Positions 11,387 to 24,000 of a stretch of DNA of 64,000 nucleotides are shown here, piece by piece; position 1 is the first letter of the stretch, and every line of letters starts with the position of its first letter. Both the position numbers and the translations under genes were made by a program. Origin of the DNA: Apostichopus japonicus (taxonomy: Eukaryota; Echinodermata; Holothuroidea; Aspidochirotida; Stichopodidae). The stretch lies in contig NC_092566.1 of assembly GCF_037975245.1 (NCBI RefSeq), positions 1,052,001 through 1,116,000 of the forward strand, given 5' to 3'. The notes under the pieces were generated by a model, which saw nothing but the letters and a program-made list of their open reading frames with translations, was not told where the DNA came from and did not search any database.

Positions 11387-13562
11387 AATACGAAGCTGGA
11401 AATTAAAATAAACACTGGAATATAGAGTAAGTTAGAGGAGTTTAGATGGAGGAGTGAGAGAAAGGTTCAAGTTGGAGTTACGGTGCTATCGGAATAGTGC
11501 AAAACGTGTAACACTAAAAGCCGTCATAGTGTTGTTGTGCTATTCTACGGAGGACTAAATGAGCCATGCAATAGAAAAAACAAACCTTTCTCTCTTCATA
11601 AATAAAATATCGATAAACTAGCTTCAGGGTTCTGTTATTTTTTTTCCTATACATATTATCTTTGTCGTATACCTTGCATCGAAATTTAGCCTTATTGGAC
11701 CGGCTTTAGGGCGACAGTTTGTCACTATCGAACTCCAGGCGATTTACAAAATGATAGTTCCAATATATGCATTTGTATCCAAAATCAAGAAACTTGTTAT
11801 CATCATGAAATAATTTATATTGACAGGTAGAACTTTGTAACTTGTAGCAAACCTTTACAGTCAGCAGTTCCTTATAACCGTTTCCTTGTTTGGACGATAG
11901 AAATCTATACGTGTACTTTGTTCGGGTTTACTCGATTTTCCTTTCGTGGAACTGGTACCAGCGCTATGGCAGGTGGAAGGGACCGGGCTGGGTAGCCGAA
12001 TAGTACACTTTTATATATGTATATGACGAAAATTAAGTGCTCATTTTAAACTCAGTCAGAAAACCCAGTTGGAACCCAGTTGAAACCATCTTAAAAAAGA
12101 CCTAGTTAAAAACATTTGAAGATGCCCAATTTCCATATTGACACACTATTTGGATAAACCCAGTTGAACTGGAATTTTCACCAGGAAAGAAATAATGTTT
12201 GAAAATTTGGGGATAAATGCAGAAAGAAAAAAAGTCTTCCAAACACTGCTTAGTATCTGATAAGTTAAAGTTACAAAATATGTCTAGGTATTTTTTATGC
12301 CTTTAAATTAGTTCCAGAATATCTTTTATCCGGTATATAACAAAAGCCTTTAATGGTTGTTACTCTAATTGCACGTTTCGCTGTTTCACAAAGGTCTGTT
12401 TAACCTTTTCATGAGCCTTGCAATTATTTTTGTATAATTACGTATAAGAATCACTGTACACGACTCTGTGCACTATTTGGCTTTTCTTTGCACTTGAACG
12501 ATTATTGAGACGGCTTCCGCCATTTTGTTTTGTGTTAATATCTGCGACATACAGTACTACACGGTGAGCTTTCATTTCCTTCTTTGTTTTCTAATAATCT
12601 GTAGTTTTTCCTCTTCTTTCCAGAATCTTTCATACCTAGGATTTTAGCTCTGCTGAATAATGTTAATGCGTAGACAATGTGCAATCACGGATTTTTTTTT
12701 TTGTCAAAAATATTTCATTTTTCAAATTCCAATCTTGACGGGATGCTACAACTTCTTTTCATTTTTTTAAAAAAAGTTTTTGTTCTTACTGGAGGTGCAG
12801 AACACAAGCAAGTAACAATCAATTCTGTTCTGTATACGCTTAAAAGAAGTTTTCAAAGAATTCTGTTTTTCCACCAAAACTATTTGCTTTATTTGATATT
12901 GTATATACAGAAAACATTGTCTCTGATTTTTGCTCAACATGGAACTTCACTTCTGGAAAATAGGTATTGTCAATAACATGCATTTAAACTAATAAAAGAG
13001 AAAACAAATTTCACTAATTATGTAGGTATTTGGAAAGATGAGAATAGGGTTTCAAAGATCCGAATATTAACCAAAAGTTTTACCAATCCATATGTTAATT
13101 GTAAACCTTCACCACGTCGCCAAAACTATGGAATAAAACCAATTTTAGAGCTGGCCTATAAGTTTTTATTTTTTTATTGGCTAAATGCCCTGTGGATTTC
13201 CCTCTTCATTTGTAGGTATGAACTCTTGCATTACTCAACCAGTACACATTATGAAAATAAGCACATTATACGTTAGTAAAAAGAAAAGAAATAATTACTG
13301 ATGATAATCAGCAAATATAATTGAACTGCTGCAGTAAGCTTGTACAGTAAGCGACGTCTGCTGTAATTTAGTAAAGTGACAGTTGAAACTCGATTACTGT
13401 CACATTTTAATTTGTTAATAATAAACTAAATGAGTGAAACCCTATTGGCCTGTTAATGTAACATTACCATCATGTCATCACATGTTTCGATTTAAGGATA
13501 CATGTAGCCTACTGTACTTATGTAGTAACATTGCATAGTTTTCTTATAGTTTTCCAATGAAA
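11387..13562. other. Intergenic, no gene seen
   Basis: AT-rich sequence with only short frames. The longest (12677-12976, plus) is lysine-, phenylalanine- and leucine-rich, sits in AT-rich DNA and shows no domain, so I do not call it. Confidence 0.45.
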
Positions 13563-14783
13563 GACTGACGATGACTGGTAATCTAACCGTTAGTCACTGA
13601 CCGACTGATCGATAATCTAACCGTTAGCCACTGACCGACTGATTGATAATCTGACTGTTAGTCACTGACCGACTGATTGGTAGGCTAACCGTTAGTCAAT
13701 GACCGACTGATTGGTAATCTGACTGTTATGCAATGACCGACTGACTCGTAATCTAACCGTTAGTCAATGACCGACTGACTGATAATCTATCCGTTAGTCA
13801 ATGACCGACTGATTGGTAATCTGACTGTTAGTCAATGACCGACTGACTAGTTATCTAACCGTTAGTCACTGACCGACTGACTGATAACTCACTGTTAGTA
13901 AATGACCAACTGACTTATAATCTAACCGTTAGTCACTGACCGACTGACTGGTAATCTAACCGTTAGTCACTGACCGACTGACTGGTATTCTAACTGTTAG
14001 TCACTGACCGACTGATTGACAATCTTACCGTTGGTAACTGACCGTGACTGATAATCTAACTGTTAGTCACTGATCGACTGACATGTAATATAACCGTTAG
14101 TCACTCACCGACTGACTGGTAATCTAACTGTTAGTCACTGACCGACTGACTGATAACTCACTGTTAGTAAATGACCAACTGACTTATAATCTAACCGTTA
14201 GTCACTGACCGACTGACTGGTAATCTAACCGTTAGTCACTGACCGACTGACTGGTATTCTAACTGTTAGTCACTGACCGACTGATTGACAATCTTACCGT
14301 TGGTAACTGACCGTGACTGATAATCTAACTGTTAGTCACTGATCGACTGACATGTAATATAACCGTTAGTCACTCACCGACTGACTGGTAATCTAACTGT
14401 TAGTCACTGACCGACTGACTAGTAATCTAACTGTTAGTCACTGACCGACTGATTGACAATCTAACTTTGAGTCACTGACCGAATGATTGATAATCTAACC
14501 GTTAGTCACTGACCGACTGACTGCTAATCTAACCGTTAGTCACTGACCGACTGACTGATAATCTAACCGTTAGTCACTGACCGATTGGCTGGTAATCTAA
14601 CCGTTAGTCACTGACCGACTGACTCGTAATCTAACCGTTAGTCAATGACCGACTGACTGGTAATCTATCCGTTAGTCACTGACCGACTGGCTGGTAATCT
14701 AACCGTTAGTCACTGACCGAATGATTGGTAATCTGACCGTTAGTCAATGACCGACTGACTGCTAATCTAACCGTCACTCAATG
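13563..14783. repeat. 34-bp minisatellite, about 36 units
   Basis: The consensus unit is close to TAATCTAACCGTTAGTCACT followed by GACCGACTGACTGG. A higher-order duplication is visible: the segment 13881-14149 recurs as 14150-14418, sharing rare variants such as ATAACTCACTGTTAGTAAAT. This indicates amplification in blocks of eight units. Confidence 0.95.
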
Positions 14784-15692
14784 AGTTGCGTCGCTATTAT
14801 TAATTCGTATTGGCTTACAAGCAAACGGAAGATATAAAAACAATACCACGTAATGAACATCAACGTCTTCTTTCTTTAACAATGGCAATATTTCAGAGAT
14901 TGATCATTCAAAGTTATCCTAAATAATTAATATTTCATTCTGGACTACTTAAGGGTTATCAGTATTCCCCCCAAAATTGCTAGAAACTCACGAGATATTG
15001 GTCAATAATACATGCTAACTTTTCAACAGGCAGTGTACTGCCCTTACATGCCGTTGTTATGATCAGTAAGTCTTTAATTTTCATTTCGAGTACCCCGTAA
15101 TGACTGGAAATAATTTGGAGGCTCAGAGCCTGCCGGGAAGTGTTTTTGAAAAGATTTGAAACTATTAGCAATTATTAGCATGCTCAAAATCCGGGCCAAT
15201 TACTAATGATCTTTAAGCATCTTTTATTTTGTTTCATGTGTTAATGACTGAATTGCCAATTGGTTAACTAAGACAACAGGAATCAGGTTTTTTTTTCTTT
15301 ATTATTTGAAAATTAACTTTAGTTAATCTAATGTACTGAATTGGCATCGCATTTTACAATAAGAAATATTTTATTAAAATAGCAAACTAAAAAAAAAAAT
15401 CCTTTTAAATATACCTTTAAGAAAGGATTTAGATTGTGCATTTATATTTAGTTCAGTACAGATAGGCTATATACTGATGTGGAATATGTCTCACAGTTAA
15501 CAGATTAAGACTGTCTTCTTAAATGATCTTATGCCACACCCACATCCCCTCTTTCGGCAATGTCCAAATAACCTCAATATACCGTATCGTACGAAATAAC
15601 ATTGTTACAAGTTTCACATTATTTGCATTTCTTTCGGATCAGTGTTCATTTCACATTTTATGTTTCTTTTCAGGTCATACTTTGGTATTACA
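14784..15692. other. Upstream region of the LRR-Ig gene
   Basis: No coding region is seen. A good acceptor (TTTCTTTTCAG, ending at 15673) lies 20 bases before the chosen start codon. The gene therefore probably has an untranslated first exon upstream. Confidence 0.45.
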
Positions 15693-17264
15693 ATGAAGAC
15701 GCCCTCTTTCTACAGAATCCTGACAATACTCCTTACCCTGGTAGGGATCGTTCATTGTCAGCCGCCGCAATGTCCCACTATTTGTTCCTGTTATCCTGGT
15801 CCTGAATTGAATACTGGGGTAATTGACTGCAGTAATCGCGGTTTGACATCCATACCTAATAATTTGTTTTATCCATTAGGAGGGTTTATTGCTAAGATAG
15901 ACCTATCAAACAACATGTTGACTACACTAGATATCGATCGGGTGTTCACGATTCTTAGAGGTACCACTGTCGAGGTACTTGACTTCAGTTCAAACTTAAT
16001 ATCTGACGTCACTGGAACATTTGATGCATTCGAAGGGAAAGATTATGTAACCCTGAACCTGTCCAGTAATGCGTTCACCTCTTTTCCGCCGAATGTCATT
16101 CCCGTTAATCACCAACGCAACAAACTCGTCCTTGATTTCTCGAACAACCGGTTAACCGAATTAACTCGACATATGTTTGCTGGAGGAAATGATGTTAACC
16201 TGTTTGGGTTTGAATTCCTCGCCAAAAATAACTTAATCAATCGAATAGATGACGAAACCTTTCAAGGAGTTGTGATCGTAGATACAATTCTAGATTTGAG
16301 GTCCAATCTCTTGACTACTCTCTCACCGACCTTCCAAAGCCCAGCTGGAATCCGAGAATTTCGTTTTTCAGGTAACCCTTGGAACTGTGACTGTAATCTG
16401 CGATGGATTATCAATCCTATGCGATTTCTCGTCAACCATACATCGATGGATCCTCCTAATTGCGTAACACCAGTTGCAATTCAGGGTAGACCTATATTCA
16501 ATCTAACATCAAATGAATTTACCTGTCTACCATTCCGACAGGGTCCGTTACAAAGGAACATTGTCAACCAAGATAGCTTCACTTTGAGTTGTCCAGCTTC
16601 AGCCGATCCACCCACACCTGAGATCAGCTGGACTGTCTGGTTACCCTGTCCTTATGGTGGTGACCCTCTAAAGATGTTTTTTACCTCCGATGAGATTACT
16701 ATGAGTAATATCGACCCTAATCCTAGGGCGGCGTTTAGATGTACAGCAATTAATAACGCTGGAAGTGTGAACTTCGACCTGGATATTCGAGTCGACGGTG
16801 AGAGAGGTATTGCTATCCCAGGAACGTCAAATGCAGTGCCTCCTGGCATAGAGCTTTTATCGAGCTGCCGGAGAGCCTCCTCCTGTAGGAGGCCCTAAAA
16901 CTACCGTCGACGGTGAAAAAGACATTGAGATCCCAGTAAATATACCCTCGTCATCCCACAAGCCTTATACACCTTTTCAGGGAATACTTTTATTACCACT
17001 CTTCATAGACCAACACCGATGTACATCACAGGAGGGATCGTGGTCAACGAAACGCCATTACCAATAGGACGCCTGTGTGTTCTCGTCGTTTTAATTGTAT
17101 TACTGATTACTTCGTGGTGCGTAACAGTTTTTACGATTCATCAAATCTGGAAACTGAAAAAGAAGTGTTCATGTACGACCCAGATAAAATCATCGAAAAA
17201 CGCTCATTCTGACCAAAATAAACCATCAGTTTTTGGCGTCATACTGCAATATCAAGAAAAGTAA
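15693..17264 (+). CDS. LRR-Ig single-pass membrane receptor (two coding exons)
   Basis: Exons are 15693-16797 and 16981-17264 (donor G|GTGAGA, acceptor TTTTCAG), joined in phase 1 to give 462 residues. The start MKTPSFYRILTILLTLVG was chosen because it opens a signal peptide; an in-frame ATG at 15642 lies before the acceptor at 15673. Order: signal peptide, cysteine-rich LRR N-cap (CPTICSC..GVIDCSNRGLTSIP), about five leucine-rich repeats, LRR C-cap (NPWNCDCNLRWI..PPNC..FTC), one Ig-like domain (FTLSCPAS..ISWTVW..AFRCTAINNAG), and a membrane segment (LCVLVVLIVLLITSW). A short basic tail (KLKKKC) ends at ILQYQEK. LRR-Ig proteins act as cell-surface adhesion or recognition receptors; the ligand is unknown. 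It is transcribed opposite to the GST genes on either side. Confidence 0.85.
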
Positions 17265-17439
17265 GAAGAACGAGATGGCGGGAACTCCTGGTCACTCCCT
17301 TTCACTGGACCTTCCTCAGGATGAGTATGAAAACACTGGACACATGCCGCAATCGAAAAAGCAGTTACCTGTCAGACCAACTCTACCGCCCTCTAATAAG
17401 GCGTATGTTATTTTCAGGCACGATGCCCATGGTAAATGA
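17265..17439 (+). other. Frame-shifted continuation of the LRR-Ig cytoplasmic tail
   Basis: In the +1 frame relative to the receptor, an open frame runs from about 17188 to TGA at 17439. It contains DEYENTGHMPQ, a proline-rich stretch (LPVRPTLPP) and KAYVIF. YxNx is a classic Grb2-SH2 docking site and the proline-rich part fits SH3 ligands, so it reads like a signalling tail. A single-base change in the T5 run at 17230-17234 would fuse it to the receptor. It could be a real frameshift, an assembly error or chance. Confidence 0.4.
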
Positions 17440-18409
17440 CAGTGCTATTTTACTCAAACACAAGTATCAACTTACAATTTGTTCTTTAAAGTTATCGCGT
17501 TTGGATGAGTGTAAGACGTAAATATTTGCTGTATCTATTGCTTAGGCTGGTGTGGTTTGTAAAATATTGGTGTTTTTTTTTTGGTTAGTTAATTATTCCA
17601 TTTAATTTCGTGGTTACATGTAGGGAACATACACATTTCATACCGTTCATTTAATTCGTGTAAACTTGGAACGTCTTTGGAGATTAAATCAGGGATAAAA
17701 GAAACTCACAAAATAAAAGTTGAAATTTCAAGATTAAGCTTCTTCATTATTTATTGTACTTCCAACGTTCAAACTAGGGCACAGTATAGCATCAGAAGTA
17801 TCTATATTTTCTTCTACGAAATGATCCCCAACTATGCCAGCTTTGTGCTCCTACCCGAAAGTTGAAATATTTTTACGCCATTTTTCTAATTCGTATGGAA
17901 ACTGATCTAAATGACGTCTTTATAGCAATGAAATATTTAATTAAGAAACCAAAAAAATTGAGTCGCTGTTCATTGTCAGAGGTACATCTTGTTAACACAG
18001 CACTGTCAATTATTGGGTCTGGTGTGCCTCGCAGGTAACTACCTAAACCGCATAAAAACGGGTAAATATATGTGGTCGTGCAAATCCTCTTGCATCCAAA
18101 CAATGGGTGATCCTGAACAGTTCGCATAAACGAATAGTTTGCCTATATAGATGAAAACGTTGAACACTCCTACAAGTTTCGACGCCCCTGAGGACATTTA
18201 ACATTCTATGACAACTCTTCGAGCAAAAAGATAAGAGCAAAACACTATATTTATCGAAAATATGCGTGAAACTAAAATATCCCATTGTTTATAGCTCAGA
18301 AATAATTGGAAAATACATAAATTAACTGCAAAACTAAGTCAACGGTAAGGCTGTGGTAAAGGTGATTACACTGGTTAGTACTTGGCATATTACGATGATT
18401 TCGTTTGAC
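17440..18409. other. Intergenic, no gene seen
   Basis: Downstream of the receptor; AT-rich, with no recognised element before the SINE-like head near 18410. Confidence 0.4.
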
Positions 18410-18500
18410 GATGCACCCAAACGAACATCCCCACAACGTGTGGTACGGACTTAGTTCTGTGACACAAGATCCGGGTTCGATTCCTACCTTCGCCTAATGA
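18410..18500 (+). mobile_element. tRNA-related SINE fragment (B box)
   Basis: A B box GGTTCGATTCC lies at 18474-18484, embedded in a sequence that cannot fold as a complete tRNA. It is followed by about 60 bases and then a TA microsatellite. An A box is not clear, so this is at best a degraded SINE head. Confidence 0.35.
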
Positions 18501-18538
18501 GTCCCAAAGGTCGTGAAGTGGAATTTTGTGGTGTGTTG

Positions 18539-18572
<34 letters not shown>

Positions 18573-18576
18573 CCAG

Positions 18577-18639
18577 GGGGGGGCTCCGCTTAGATAGTAA
18601 TTCGCGCCCCCCGGGTTACAAAATCCTGGATACGCCCCT
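18577..18639 (-). mobile_element. Truncated hAT-like end
   Basis: On the minus strand it reads CAGGGGCGTATCCAGGATTT, then ACCCGGGGGGCGCGAATTACT and ATCTAAGCGGAGC, matching the left ends at 21598 and 27006. It breaks off after about 65 bases. Confidence 0.6.
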
Positions 18640-18644
18640 GTACA

Positions 18645-18690
18645 GTTGTCTGATGATCGCTCAACGCGTGAAATTCAAAAACTCTCAACA
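18645..18690 (+). other. Degraded hammerhead-like motif
   Basis: GTTGT, CTGATGA and stem II CGC-TCAAC-GCG followed by GAAA are intact. The stem III region (ATTCAAAAACTCT) no longer pairs cleanly, though CAAC for stem I remains. It belongs to the same repeat family as 10688-10866. Confidence 0.35.
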
Positions 18691-18968
18691 TATATATATT
18701 ATATACGTTGGAAAATGATTCCCCATAAAAAAGTGAAATAAAATCACTGCTGTTGGAAATGCTATCTAAGACTTCATTAGGGTTACGTTGAGCACGTTGT
18801 GCTGGGTCATGACGATGACTTAGCATTTTTGTTTTATTTACGCGGGACAAAATATTGAAAGCGAGGTTTCCACCAAAACGTTTCTCTCCGGTCTATGGGG
18901 TGGGTGGGGGAGTGAGGGGGGGGGGAGTGGAATAGGAGCAACTTTTTATATGTCAGCGGGCCTATACA

Positions 18969-19550
18969 ACTCAGTCAGATGAGGGTGAGAGACATGATGG
19001 AAAATGCCGGTCTCCAATTCCTATAAGACCCTTTATCAGGGGGCACTGACAGAAGGGGTAAAAGTTGAAAAAAACACCCTTTATTTCTAGCATTCCTCTT
19101 CCATCTACATCTATGTATTTTATTAGCCTCTGCGAAAGGACGTGTCATGGGCGGGAAGAGGATAGGAAGGGGAGCAGGAGAGGACTATAGCGAGGCTGAA
19201 GACTGGGGGTGTACGTGGACGCAAGGTGTCTACTACCACAACATTTGTGTTACCTTTAGCTGGAGCGCATTGGGGCGGATGGGGTGAAGTGAAGTGGAAT
19301 GAAGTATGCATGGGAAACTTTCTTATAACGTCAGGAAGCCGCCTGTCGGTCAAGGGTTAGGGGCAGAGACTTTATGGGAAATGGCGGTCTTCACCTTAAG
19401 ATAAAAAACCTTTATAAGGTGTTATGAATGAAGGGGTAAAAATTGGGGGAGGTGGGGGGGGGGGTGGGTACGAAAACCACACAGACAGATATACAATATT
19501 ACAATAGCTGCTTTCATTTATTTCTAGAGTTCGTCTTCAATCTCAGTTTA
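18969..19550. repeat. Two diverged copies of a dispersed repeat (third copy near 29806-29950)
   Basis: Copy 1 is about 18969-19130 and copy 2 about 19353-19550. They share GAGACttTATGGgaAATGgCGGTC, AAGGGGTAAAA and TTTATTTCTAG(A)G-TTC-TCTTCCATCT in the same order. The third copy upstream of GST-C's 3' end has the same order. Confidence 0.6.
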
Positions 19551-21059
19551 CACTATGCCCCGTGACATATAGATCTATTTTTGTCTTTTCATGTTTAACG
19601 GTTACATCGTATTCTGCTATAGATAAGTGCAGGTATACACATCATGCAGATCGGGGACATTTACACCATACAATCTTTAAACCCACTCTAAAGTTATCTC
19701 TAGACCAACTTTGTTGAGACATGATCGTAATGAATATTTATGTTTCAATTGCAGTGTATATTCCTTTTAAATAATAGATTTAAGCCGTTTATTTATTTAA
19801 GTATGTGGAAACACATGTATCGCGGACGACTGAGTGACCAGGTCTGGAACATTTGCTCTCTGTGAAGTGAAAAACCCAGTATTTCTTTTGTTATTTTTTC
19901 TTCGTTGATCATCGCATACCGAAATTTGATACCATGGAAATTTACATTTGGTTACCAGTACTAGAGGATATTCATTCAGGTAGCTTTATGACACACTAAC
20001 CGGGGTTTTGTTTCCTTCTTAGATAAATCGATAACACCAACTTGTCCATTTAATTAGGCCTAAGCATAATAGTCAAGCCTTCATGCTCATCTGTGCCATT
20101 GTCTTCAGAAAATCGAGTGCAAATAAAGTTGTATATTGTTCGCGCAATTGGTACTAACATAAATCAGAATATGATTGTGAGGTCGATTACTACTGTTGTA
20201 GTTTTAACGTGTCATCTATAAACATACATGTTATTATTTACATTACATATACTGTATATGATATACATATAGTCATTAAACCAATGTTATACCTATATTT
20301 ACTCCAATTTTGCACCACTTCTGTCTGAATATGATATGAACTTGAATAACTTTCCTGTAGGGATAGAGCTGCATATTACACAAACAAATTCCGAGATGGG
20401 CTTATATATTTGTCACATGGACCACGTCTGGGAAATAGGGTAGACCTGTCTTGAAATATGAAATGTTATACCTTATTTCACCAAAATCACACCCAGAACG
20501 ATTAACATATAAACTTAAATTAAAAAAATGTTAACGACTAACATTATTTTTGGGGACAGAGTTTGGCCAGTTAATTAACCCACTAATTAGCTGCAGCCAA
20601 ATGTAGCGTATAATTACTTCATGGCTTAAACTGTTGTAACGTCAAGTTTACTTGACTTAGAGTGACATCATTCATTGAATGCACAACAAGATATCCAGTT
20701 TCTTGGTGAAGATCATGGTTAAATGCTTGATGGGGAGAAGGAGGGGGACACGAAGAGAAAGGTAGGGAAGTGGATGGATAGGAGGTAAGGGGGAGGGGCA
20801 TATAAGACGATTGTGCATGCTAGCTGCACAGAGATGTCCAGTAAGATCTTGGCTTTCGCTTCCTTGGACAATCGAAGCATCTGTTTCTCCCTGTCTTAAG
20901 TTATTTTATAAATATTCAAGACTAGCTTACGTTTGTGATTGTATCCATTACAACGAGTATGATTGGAGGATATTGGAAATAAGATTTTTGAATAATGCGA
21001 TCGAAAGATCTTTTATCATTAAATAATCATTGCGTTGTTAAATCTCATGGCGTTCTAGT
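19551..21059. other. 3' flank of GST-B, no gene seen
   Basis: Blocks near 19840-19900 and 20105-20215 are homologous to the 3' flank of GST-A. No open frame of note. Confidence 0.5.
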
Positions 21060-24000
21060 CTAGAATGACGTAACTGGCCTTTTCTTGATCCACTGAGATA
21101 TTTTCTCCTCTGACTTGAAGCGATCCAAGAAAGCCGCAAGATGAGGATGGTCTTTCAAATCGAGGCCTCCAAGCCCCAGACCAATCACAGCTGGTATTAA
21201 GTCATGAAGTATACAAAACACTTGTACATCAGCGAGAGAAATCTGTCCAAGAAATAAAGAAATGTAGAAAACATGTTTTAAGTAAACCAAAGAGAAATTA
21301 TTTATCCTCGTTCATTCTCTTTGAGGGTCACAATAGTTTAGGGTATAATTACCAAGTCCCTGAAGATCACCAATTTGCGTTTTATTACCAATGATCTAAA
21401 CGTCACGTGTACCTCACACCTTTCCCTCTCATCATCCCCATACCACTTCCCCATTTCACCCTATGTCAACCCCATATATTTCCCAATTCCCCTTCCTGAA
21501 GTCCTCACAGTCGAACGGATACATGTCGAAATATAAAGCAGCTATATATCTGAATACAATATGTTTACATGTCCGGTAAGATAATGGAAGTGTACCCCAG
21601 GGGCGTATCCAGGATTTTCTAACCCGGGGGGAGGGGGGGCGCGAATAACTATCTAAGCGGAGCGCCACCATCGGTTGGCGCGCAGCGTACAAGAAAATTT
21701 CTGGTTTTGATACCCCCCAGATCACCGGAAATGGCACTTCTCGGGCTTGAAAATGACCAACCAGATGTACACTTTTTGCCTGAGAATCAAGTATTTCCCA
21801 ATAGTTTTTTTTTTCCATTCATAACCTTTTTGAAGATTGTCACCATTCACACATCATGTTCGACCTCATCGCATGTCCTGTGGATCATTGCTTTTGTAGG
21901 TTGCGTTGCGGCCCACAATACCAGTCAGCCCCACTTTTCAAGGTTTTAAGCCCATTATTTGTTCAGAATTTGAAAATTCACATTTCTCGTGAATAAACTC
22001 ACTTCAAAACATACCCATTATGTTGCACAAAATTCATCTATGCAGCCCCTAATTCGCCATTACATAATGTAAAAGACAGTTTTGACATAATTGGACCTCC
22101 ATGCTTTTCTCCATCTACATAAGACATTTCGTTTTTTACACTAGCATCCCGCGGCATACTGCGCAACTTTCACGGACCGTACGGTACACGATGGCATGCG
22201 ATATAATAACCGATGCTTGGTTAATGATATTGACATTACCAAGTTGAACGCGCGCGGAGCGCGCGAAAATGTTTGGATATTTTTTTCGGGCAAGTCGTTA
22301 CAGCCTCCAAATCAAATTTGGGTTCTAGGCCCATGACTAAACACATAGACAGTTTTGAGGCTGTTCTTCCTGCAACGCCATTTTCATGCTCATTGATATG
22401 ATGTGATATCTGCTGTTTGCTTTAAAAATTCGAACAGGCGCGTAGCGAGGAATTTGCCAAGGGAGGGGCCTTTAGGTAAACTATCTAAGCGTAGCGCCAC
22501 ACTGAGTTGACGCGAAGCGTACAAGAACATTTTGGCCGAAAATGCCTCCCAGATCGCTGGAAATTGTTCTTCCCAGGCCTTGTAAGTTGCATCTAAGCAT
22601 TTTCTATTAGAAATTACTAGCGATATCATAAAAAAAATTTGCTCAAGGGGGGGGGGGCGGTCGCCCTCTTCGCGAAATGCGTCATGTTCCCCGACGACAC
22701 GGTCGAGTTCGAGACCAGCCACAGTTGGTTTCATAGCACAATTCTACAATTGTTTAAGGCGTATATACACACACACGCGTTATGATACACCATATACAGT
22801 AGATACATTAGTGAGAGAGGAAAAATGGAAACGTCAAAAATGGAGTTGTCGGTGTAAGGGGTAGGGTGAGGCGCACGCCCCTTCCGAAATCCTTGATCCG
22901 TCGCTGGCTACCATGTGTATATGGAAGGGATCAGCGCTGTAATGATGTCACTGTTCCTTTTTCTCTTCCCGGTGTCTTGGCGTTTTCCTTTTACTCCCTC
23001 CTTTTCTCCTTTTTCTCTCTTTCTTCTTTTTCTTTTCTTTTCCTTCCTCTCCTCCTCCTCTTTTCCCCCCTCTTTTTCCCTCCTCTTTTTTCTCTTTTTT
23101 TTCCCTCCTCTTTTTCTTACCCGGGGGGCGCGCGCCCCCAACGCCCCCCTGGATACGCGCCTGCACCCTGTTCCCTTTCTACCATTATACCCCCCCCCCC
23201 TCCCTCATTACCATCATTATCTTTATAAGAGGTAGTCCTTCTGTTCTTCTTACCTTATCTCCAACAAACCATTGCTTTCCTTCGTTGTTTTTTAACAGGA
23301 GCTTCTCGAGAATGCTGAATCGCTTCGGAAATTTCTCCGCTGAGAGAGTCTTTATTAGGTCTGCCTGCATGGTATACAAAGTAGTTCAAAAACAGAAGAA
23401 CCTTTGTTGAGTATTAAAGCGAAAAGTTTGATGCTAAGTTCAAATGGGGGGGGGCAGTGTTGGGGTGGGTGGGGGGTGGGTCCACTGGAAGGGGCAGTGC
23501 TCTCCTTTCATACCTATTCTGATCATGTTGTAAGTGTTTTTAAGTTTAAGCTTAAAACCGTCCGTACACTTGTTAATGAAGCGCAGGACGTGTTCATATT
23601 ATGATAACGAGAAAGTCCTCGAATGTGATTAAGTATTTGTGCGACAAATGACCGCAATATCAACAGAGGATAAAGACATAGGAAATTTTATTTGAATTTG
23701 AATTTTTTGAAATTCTATGAGATTCAACTTTGTGTTTCATAGATAGAAGAGACATTATGAAGAACCACGTAAACAATAACACCTGTTTGTCACCTTCTTT
23801 GCCTGATCACTTTCGATAAAGATCTTCCCAAGGTCTGGATCAAACTCAGAAACTGTTTCCGTGACAACGTCAACTTTGGCACATTCGCAAGCGTCCGATG
23901 GATAGAACCCTGTATGAGGCAAACGCAAAAATATTTCAATTAATGTTTCACGCGTATGGAAAGAGATAATGAACGTATAGGAAATGGTCCTGCAGTTGTA

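Noticed and set aside
12677-12976. 99-residue frame with hydrophobic stretches
   Set aside because: It lies in AT-rich DNA, has no recognisable domain, and nothing around it suggests a gene.
13563-14783. CRISPR-like spacing of repeats
   Set aside because: Units of 34 bp abut with no unique spacers and the genome is eukaryotic; this is a minisatellite.
15642-15692. Earlier in-frame ATG for the LRR-Ig receptor
   Set aside because: It precedes a strong acceptor at 15673, and starting there would bury the signal peptide behind 17 extra residues.
22866-23235. Open frames rich in Phe/Ser/Leu or Lys/Arg/Glu (also 28827-29186)
   Set aside because: They come from a pyrimidine-rich tract inside the two composite transposon copies; the reading differs between copies and no domain is present.
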